NCBI GenBank assembly: GCA_003501365.1
Contig: DNPP01000466.1
Span: forward strand, 1 to 19,577
DNA from: Bacillota bacterium
Lineage (GTDB): Bacteria > Bacillota > UBA4882 > UBA8346
Direction of reading: 5' to 3'
DNA: 19,577 bases
The first letter of the stretch is position 1; each line of letters begins with the position of its first letter. The translations under genes were made by a program, and so were the position numbers. Positions 14,956 through 19,577 of the stretch are shown here, piece by piece. The notes under the pieces were generated by a model. That model was not told the origin of the DNA, did no database searches, and saw only the letters and a list, made by a program, of their open reading frames with translations.

Positions 14956-16257
14956 TTATTTTCCTGCGACTGATTTCCAATAATCTTGAACTTCTTTGGT
15001 AAGACCTTTTCGATCTATCTTTCCGGCCAAATATTTTTGCATGGAATCTCCCGTCTTAGCCCAATAATCTGCCGGAAAATAATTTATTACACCGATATTA
15101 ATCGTTTTTCCCTGACTAATGTATTTTGCGATCGCTTGAGAAGGAACATTGGTACTCTGTACTTTTACATCTTTGTAAGGCAGGTTGAAACCCATTTCTG
15201 TAACTAATGCGCTTTGTCCTTGTTCGCTGGTGAACAACCAATAAATAAATTCTTTCGCCGCAGCCTGCTGCTTTGGAGTCGATCCGGAATTATCGATGGC
15301 CAACAACTTAGGTTCACTAACTGCTACTTGGGTGTTACCGTAATCATCCGGGTTGTTACTAATTGGAACTGGAATAACTCCAAATTCTTTATCGATTCCT
15401 TTAAGATTTCCAATGGTAGACCAGATCCAATCGCCCATAAAATAGCATGCAGTATCACCCTTGGCAAAATCTTGAGAATCTTTATTGTAGTCTGCAACAA
15501 GCGGATCATTCTTTCTGGCATTATACTTTTTTAATAAGTCAAATGTATCCAGGAGACCATTATATTGCATATTGCTTGATAAATCGACACTGCCATTTTT
15601 TAAACCGTCTACAAACTTCCGGTTTTCGTCAACACTTTTAGATTGCAAAGAATAGGTTAATCCCAAGTAATGCGCGCCTAAAGACCAATTTGCTCCATGA
15701 ATCATCACCGGCATTTTACCGGTAGCAGCAATTTTTTTAAATAAAGATTCCAAATCGTTACGAGTTTTAATCGTTGCCGGATCAAATGTAGTTCCAATTG
15801 CTTCCTCAACAACGCGCTTATTATATAATAAACCATAGCCCTGAACAGTATATGGAATGCCGAGAAATTTACCATCCAATAAAGCGCCGTCGATTGCTCC
15901 CGGTTGTGTTATTTTTATGTACTTAGCCTTTTCCGGTGCTAAATCCAAAAATTTATTTTTATATACCTCTATGGTACCCGGATCAAGATTGGCAATTGTT
16001 GCTGGAGATTTAGATGCCAAAAGTGACTGAAATTTTTCAAGTTGCTGGCCTCCGATTGGCGTTGGAATAAGTTGAATCGTTACATTAGGATGTTCTTTGT
16101 GATAGAGTTTAAACAATCCCTCAAATTGTTTGTTTACTTCCGCTGAGGTATTAAAGAAAGAAATTTTAACAGTACTATTGTCTTTCCCACATCCCAATAC
16201 CAAGAAACACGTAAATAGTAGACAAACTGCCAGAACCACTACTTTTGACTTTTTCAC
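14956..16257 (-). CDS. Family 1 solute-binding lipoprotein of a CUT1 sugar importer
   Basis: Lipid-anchored extracytoplasmic sugar-binding protein, 433 residues. The signal peptide (KKSK, then a hydrophobic core) ends in a lipobox VLGC with acylated Cys23. The mature protein begins with VKISFFNTSAE and has the usual family 1 features: FKLYHKEHPNVTIQLIP, a GKFLGIPYTVQGYGLLYNK segment and CYFMGDWIW. The start is GTG 16257, seven bases after AAGGGGG; an overlapping ATG is out of frame. It is first in the operon that continues with both permeases, the CE7 esterase and the deacetylase. Two LacI-type operator sequences stand just upstream. The sugar is unknown; an acetylated oligosaccharide or sucrose-type sugar fits the neighbours. 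Confidence 0.94.
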   Translation of the reverse strand: MKKSKVVVLAVCLLFTCFLVLGCGKDNSTVKISFFNTSAEVNKQFEGLFKLYHKEHPNVTIQLIPTPIGGQQLEKFQSLLASKSPATIANLDPGTIEVYKNKFLDLAPEKAKYIKITQPGAIDGALLDGKFLGIPYTVQGYGLLYNKRVVEEAIGTTFDPATIKTRNDLESLFKKIAATGKMPVMIHGANWSLGAHYLGLTYSLQSKSVDENRKFVDGLKNGSVDLSSNMQYNGLLDTFDLLKKYNARKNDPLVADYNKDSQDFAKGDTACYFMGDWIWSTIGNLKGIDKEFGVIPVPISNNPDDYGNTQVAVSEPKLLAIDNSGSTPKQQAAAKEFIYWLFTSEQGQSALVTEMGFNLPYKDVKVQSTNVPSQAIAKYISQGKTINIGVINYFPADYWAKTGDSMQKYLAGKIDRKGLTKEVQDYWKSVAGK

Positions 16258-16302
16258 ATTAATCCCCCTTATAAATTAATAAAATATTAACATACTAATT
16301 AT

Positions 16303-16331
16303 ATATTAATCGATTGGCGCATATATGTCAA
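16303..16331 (-). promoter_or_regulatory. Promoter of the minus-strand importer/esterase operon
   Basis: On the minus strand a perfect TTGACA (16331-16326) is followed at 17 bases by TAATAT (16308-16303). The -35 is embedded in the AACCGGTTGACA operator and the -10 overlaps a second AATCGATT dyad, so repressor binding would block polymerase directly. Confidence 0.65.
16306..16317. promoter_or_regulatory. Secondary LacI-type operator-like dyad
   Basis: TTAATCGATTGG contains the palindrome AATCGATT with a central CG, as in LacI-family sites. Its centre is 22 bases from that of the stronger site at 16328-16339, about two helical turns, which would allow cooperative binding. Confidence 0.45.
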
Positions 16332-16339
16332 CCGGTTAA
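16328..16339. promoter_or_regulatory. LacI-type operator over the importer promoter
   Basis: TCAACCGGTTAA contains the palindrome AACCGGTT and overlaps the minus-strand -35. It matches the operator at 17551-17562 in 11 of 12 positions. The probable binder is the regulator encoded at 16488. Confidence 0.75.
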
Positions 16340-16424
16340 TATTTTATTTTATATGCTACTTCAACTATTAAAAACACTTTTTGCGTTCAAGTTTTTCACT
16401 AGAATGAATCTAGGGTATATTTTT

Positions 16425-16453
16425 TTGTCTTACTATTTAATATAATGTATAAT
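16425..16453 (+). promoter_or_regulatory. Promoter of the LacI-family gene
   Basis: TTGTCT (16425-16430) and TATAAT (16448-16453) at 17-base spacing, 34 bases before the start codon. A second TATAAT at 16441-16446 has no good -35. No operator copy overlaps this promoter; the nearest is about 90 bases upstream. Confidence 0.6.
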
Positions 16454-16487
16454 GATATGATAATTGTTGGATCGAAAGAGGCATAGG

Positions 16488-17462
16488 ATGGCTACAATCA
16501 AAGATGTTGCCAAAATGGCGGGTATAACCGTTACCACCGTTTCCCGGGTGTTGAACAACCGTGGTTATATCAGTGAAGGCACTCGTCAAAAAGTATATCG
16601 GGTAATGGCGGAATTAAATTACCAACCCAATGAAATCGCCCGTTCTTTGTATCGTAAAAAATCCAACCTGATCGGTCTGATAATCCCCACGGTAGCCCAT
16701 CCGTTTTTTGGGGAATTAACCAGCTATATCGAATATTATGCCTATGAGTCCGGTTATAAGGTATTGTTGTGTAACTCGCACCTGGACCGGAAAAAGGAAA
16801 AGGAATATGCGGACATGCTGAAAAGGCATAAGGTCGACGGCATCATTATGGGCACCCATACCCTTGAAATTGATGAATATCTAAATCTCAACCTGCCTAT
16901 GGTAACGTTTGACCGCCAAATTACCAATACGATTCCTTATATCTCTTCAAATAATTTTGAGGGTGGAAAAATGGCCACCGATTTGCTAATCAAGAAAGGG
17001 TGTAAAAAAATAGCCCACATTGCCGGCAATTTAAGTTTAAATCTTTTGGCCAACAAACGTTATGAAGCGTTTATCTTTGAGGCAATCAACCATCATGTCG
17101 AATATGCAACGGTCCAGACCAATCTGGATGTTTTTGACATTGATCAGTATGAACATATAATTCACAATATGTTTAAAGAACACCCGGATATCGACGGCGT
17201 ATTTACCAGCGATATGAAAGCGATTCATGTTATTCAGGCATGTCGGCAGTTTAATAAGAGAATCCCCACGGATATTAAAATTGTCGGCTATGATGACATA
17301 AAAATGGCTTCATTAGTCACTCCTCAGCTCACCACCATTAAACAGCCAATCGAAGAAATGAGTAAACTGGCAATCGAATTGATCATCAAACAGATTAACG
17401 GAGAAGACGCTCCGGCGGAAAACACTTTGCCGGTTGTACTTGTTGAACGAGAGACGACGTAA
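16488..17462 (+). CDS. LacI-family transcriptional regulator
   Basis: Sugar-responsive repressor, 324 residues. The N-terminal helix-turn-helix (about 3-24) reads TIKDVAKMAGITVTTVSRVL, followed by the hinge YQPNEIARSLYRKKS (45-59). The rest is the two-lobed periplasmic-binding-like effector domain, with GLIIPTVAHPFFGEL, a VDGIIMGTH segment, SSNNFEGGKMATDLLIKKG and KIVGYDDIKMASLVTPQLTT near the C-terminus. The start chosen is ATG 16488, six bases after AAAGAGG; the frame is open upstream to 16464 without a site. It is divergent from the importer/esterase operon and lies upstream of the kinase/phosphorylase operon, both of which carry CAACCGGTT palindromes over the -35. Its inducer is probably a sugar or sugar phosphate of that route. 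Confidence 0.96.
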   Translation: MATIKDVAKMAGITVTTVSRVLNNRGYISEGTRQKVYRVMAELNYQPNEIARSLYRKKSNLIGLIIPTVAHPFFGELTSYIEYYAYESGYKVLLCNSHLDRKKEKEYADMLKRHKVDGIIMGTHTLEIDEYLNLNLPMVTFDRQITNTIPYISSNNFEGGKMATDLLIKKGCKKIAHIAGNLSLNLLANKRYEAFIFEAINHHVEYATVQTNLDVFDIDQYEHIIHNMFKEHPDIDGVFTSDMKAIHVIQACRQFNKRIPTDIKIVGYDDIKMASLVTPQLTTIKQPIEEMSKLAIELIIKQINGEDAPAENTLPVVLVERETT

Positions 17463-17488
17463 TGGCCAAATACTTAAAGATGATTTAC

Positions 17489-17528
17489 ACACCTGCTGAT
17501 CTTTTTAAATACAGCAGGTGTTTTTTTT
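17489..17528 (+). terminator. Terminator of the LacI-family gene
   Basis: ACACCTGCTG (17489-17498) pairs with CAGCAGGTGT (17512-17521) around a 13-base loop and runs into a further run of seven Ts. It separates the regulator from the kinase operon. Confidence 0.93.
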
Positions 17529-17546
17529 GGGTTTATTAATTCTATT

Positions 17547-17566
17547 TGTATCAACCGGTTGACACA
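17547..17566. promoter_or_regulatory. LacI-type operator of the kinase/phosphorylase operon
   Basis: The core TCAACCGGTTGA (17551-17562) is a perfect 12-base palindrome; TGT and ACA extend the symmetry to 20 bases with one mismatched pair. It overlaps the -35 of the promoter at 17559, so binding should repress the operon. Confidence 0.8.
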
Positions 17567-17588
17567 CATTGCTGTTCCACGTTATAAT
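17559..17588 (+). promoter_or_regulatory. Strong promoter of the kinase/phosphorylase operon
   Basis: A perfect TTGACA (17559-17564) and a perfect TATAAT (17583-17588) stand 18 bases apart. The -35 lies inside the CAACCGGTTGACA operator, the same arrangement as at the divergent importer promoter. Confidence 0.88.
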
Positions 17589-17652
17589 CTAGCTACTGGA
17601 ATCAATCAGTTTATCATTGCTTTTCTATACTAACCGTATAAGGAGGATTCAA

Positions 17653-18309
17653 ATGAAAGGCGATATTATTGTATTGGAGGAACATCACAAGAAAGTTGCC
17701 GGTGTGATTGTTTTTGAAATAATCCCCAAAATTCAAAAGAAAACCACGCGATACATCATTACAGTAGCGGGTGAATCGGGGAGCGGTAAATCGGAGACGG
17801 CTCAGGCGATTAGCGATGAATTGGCAAAGTGTGGAATTCAAACGGTTGTACTTGGACAGGATGATTACTTTGTTTTACCCCCCAAGACTAATGATGCTAA
17901 AAGAAAAGCAGACCCGGAATGGCTGGGACCTCATCTCGAAGTTAAAATGGACGTTCTGGAGCAAAACTTAAAAGATGCGATTTATGGAAAGAAGCAACTC
18001 GTTAAACCCTTGACTGACTATGCTCGGGATACGATTACCGAAGAAACGGTGGATCTGGGTGGAATCAAAGTTGTTATCGCCGAGGGAACATATACGTCTT
18101 TACTAAAAAATGTCGATACCAAGATTTTCATTGCCAGAAATAGGACCGACACGTTGGAACACCGTCAGAAAAGGAACCGGGGCAATGAAGTGAATGATCC
18201 ATTTATTGAGCAAGTATTGATGACCGAACACAAAATAATTGCCGGACATAAGCAATTAGCCGATTTCATTATTACAAAAGATTATGATGTGTTGGTTATT
18301 GAAGACTAG
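17653..18309 (+). CDS. Uridine-kinase-like P-loop kinase, possible sucrose kinase
   Basis: A 218-residue P-loop phosphotransferase of the uridine kinase/phosphoribulokinase superfamily. It has Walker A GESGSGKSE (40-48), QDDYF (69-73) where this group places its substrate Asp, EGTY (144-147) and an Arg-rich lid DTLEHRQKRNR (166-176). About 35 residues precede the P-loop, longer than in ordinary uridine kinases. ATG 17653 follows AGGAGG at six bases; the frame is open to 17617 without a site. It is first in an operon with a sucrose-type phosphorylase 52 bases downstream under a sugar operator, so a nucleoside substrate is unlikely. From memory, a P-loop sucrose kinase occurs as the C-terminal domain of Ruminococcus gnavus AgaSK, next to a sucrose 6F-phosphate phosphorylase. 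I infer that this is a stand-alone counterpart; fructose is the alternative substrate. Confidence 0.75.
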   Translation: MKGDIIVLEEHHKKVAGVIVFEIIPKIQKKTTRYIITVAGESGSGKSETAQAISDELAKCGIQTVVLGQDDYFVLPPKTNDAKRKADPEWLGPHLEVKMDVLEQNLKDAIYGKKQLVKPLTDYARDTITEETVDLGGIKVVIAEGTYTSLLKNVDTKIFIARNRTDTLEHRQKRNRGNEVNDPFIEQVLMTEHKIIAGHKQLADFIITKDYDVLVIED

Positions 18310-18361
18310 TAAAACGCTTAACACGATACCAGTTCAAATATTCAAAAGTGAGGCCGGCAAA

Positions 18362-19577
18362 ATGGCAGTCAAAAATCAAGTCCAGCTTATTACATATCCT
18401 GATTCACTCGGCGGCGATCTTAAGACCCTGAATAAAATATTGTTAAAATATTTCTCCGATATTTTTAAAGGCGGAATTCATATTTTGCCGCCGTTTCCTT
18501 CATCGGGGGATCGTGGATTCGCTCCCTTAACCTATCTTGCAATTGAACCGAAATTGGGTACTTGGGATGATATCCGGCGCATCGGTGAAAATTTTGATGT
18601 AGTACTCGATCTGATGGTTAACCATATTTCCAGGCAGTCCCCTTATTTTCAGGACTTTCTCAAGAAGGGGCGGGCTTCGGAATGGGCAGACCTATTTTTA
18701 ACTCTCGATAAGATCTGGTCGGACGGTAAACCGCTTCGCAAAGACCTGGAAAAACTATTTTTGCGCAGGACCACGCCATACTCCACCTTTACCGTTCAAG
18801 AAACCGGAGAAGAAGTCAAAGTCTGGACCACCTTTGGCAAACAAGACCCATCGGAACAGATTGACTTAGATGTGAATTCTCCAATTACTGTGAAACTTCT
18901 CACCGATTTCTTTAGCCATTTCAATAAACATAATGTCAAGATTGTTAGGCTGGATGCAGTCGGCTATGTTGTCAAAAAAATGGGAACCAGCTGCTTTTTC
19001 GTCGAACCGGAGATTTATGAGTTTTTGAATTGGATTAGCGTTTTGGCTCATACACTAGACATCGAACTATTGCCCGAAGTCCACGCCAACGACATAACCC
19101 AATTCAAATTGGCCGAACAGGGGTACTGGATTTATGATTTTATCTTGCCGTACTTGGTTCTTGATACATTATTCAATAAATCCAGCAGTAAATTACGCGA
19201 GTATCTCAAAATTCGCCCTCACAAGCAATTTACCATGCTGGACTGTCACGACGGCATCCCGGTGAAACCGGATTTGGATGGTCTGATTGTGTCGGAGGAT
19301 GCGCGGAAATTAGTGGATATCTGTCTACAAAGAGGCGCCAACCTTAGCCTGATTTTTTCCGACCAGCACAAGGATAAGGATGGTTTTGACGTTCACCAAA
19401 TCAGGTGTTCTTATTACTCGGCACTCAATTGTGACGATGATGCGTATTTAGCGGCCAGGGCCATCCAGTTTTTTGCGCCCGGAGGAACCCAAGTATATTA
19501 TGTAGGATTGTTAGACGGTGAAAATGACGTTGAAAATGTTAAAAAAAACGGGGAAGGACGTGAAATCAACCGCCATA
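18362..19577 (+). CDS. GH13_18 sucrose (6F-phosphate) phosphorylase, cut by window end
   Basis: Retaining phosphorylase that splits sucrose or sucrose 6F-phosphate with phosphate, giving glucose 1-phosphate plus fructose or fructose 6-phosphate. The first 405 residues are visible, out of about 490 in the family. Marks are VQLITYPDSLGGDL, ILPPFPSSGDRGFAPLTY, region I DLMVNH (83-88), nucleophile Asp198 in VRLDAVGY, acid/base Glu239 in LLPEVHAN and HD296-297 in MLDCHDGIP. Overall it resembles the Thermoanaerobacterium sucrose 6F-phosphate phosphorylase as I remember it. FDVHQI (342-347) puts a His where, from memory, those enzymes have a phosphate-contacting His and plain sucrose phosphorylases a Gln; Arg135 is the matching arginine. 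ATG 18362 follows GTGAGG at eight bases. No signal peptide, so it acts in the cytoplasm. Confidence 0.92.
   Translation, partial: MAVKNQVQLITYPDSLGGDLKTLNKILLKYFSDIFKGGIHILPPFPSSGDRGFAPLTYLAIEPKLGTWDDIRRIGENFDVVLDLMVNHISRQSPYFQDFLKKGRASEWADLFLTLDKIWSDGKPLRKDLEKLFLRRTTPYSTFTVQETGEEVKVWTTFGKQDPSEQIDLDVNSPITVKLLTDFFSHFNKHNVKIVRLDAVGYVVKKMGTSCFFVEPEIYEFLNWISVLAHTLDIELLPEVHANDITQFKLAEQGYWIYDFILPYLVLDTLFNKSSSKLREYLKIRPHKQFTMLDCHDGIPVKPDLDGLIVSEDARKLVDICLQRGANLSLIFSDQHKDKDGFDVHQIRCSYYSALNCDDDAYLAARAIQFFAPGGTQVYYVGLLDGENDVENVKKNGEGREINRH

Overview
The window looks like a chromosomal carbohydrate-uptake region of a low-to-moderate GC bacterium of the Bacillota, probably an anaerobic clostridial-type organism. 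The basis is the base composition judged by eye, the strong AGGAGG/GGGAGTG-type ribosome binding sites, TTGACA/TATAAT promoters, hairpin-plus-T terminators, and the gene families. I cannot name a genus. One binding protein has a plain cleavable signal peptide without a lipobox, which leaves a diderm member possible. There are no tRNA or rRNA genes, insertion sequences, CRISPR arrays or phage genes.

Layout. (1) 1-1353: argG, missing only its first codon or codons, with its terminator. (2) 1571-4888 (+): an overlapping three-gene operon of a NarL-type histidine kinase, its response regulator and a membrane-anchored family 1 solute-binding protein, read as a sugar-sensing unit. (3) 5143-8668 (+): a ribose-type ABC importer (binding protein, double ATPase, permease). 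Phased TGACAAA repeats lie over its promoter, and a GNRA-capped hairpin follows the binding protein gene. (4) 8945-11388 (+): a chemoreceptor, then a PfkB fructokinase pseudogene with two internal deletions, then a fragment of a LacI-type regulator. (5) 16257-11387 (-): a CUT1 importer without its own ATPase (lipoprotein, two permeases), followed by a CE7 acetyl esterase and a polysaccharide-deacetylase-like protein. (6) 16488-17462 (+): a divergent LacI-family regulator. (7) 17653-19577 (+): a uridine-kinase-like P-loop kinase and a GH13_18 phosphorylase that runs off the right edge.

How the parts work together (inference). The sensor operon probably detects an extracellular sugar and activates the adjacent ribose-type importer. 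The LacI-type protein probably represses both the minus-strand importer/esterase operon and the kinase/phosphorylase operon, because near-identical CAACCGGTT palindromes overlap a TTGACA -35 box in front of each. The GH13 enzyme resembles sucrose 6F-phosphate phosphorylases, and no PTS is visible. The P-loop kinase may therefore phosphorylate imported sucrose, so that the phosphorylase yields glucose 1-phosphate plus fructose 6-phosphate. That would make a fructokinase dispensable for this route, and a deleted fructokinase gene lies in the same window. The esterases suggest that the imported glycan or sucrose derivative carries acetyl groups.
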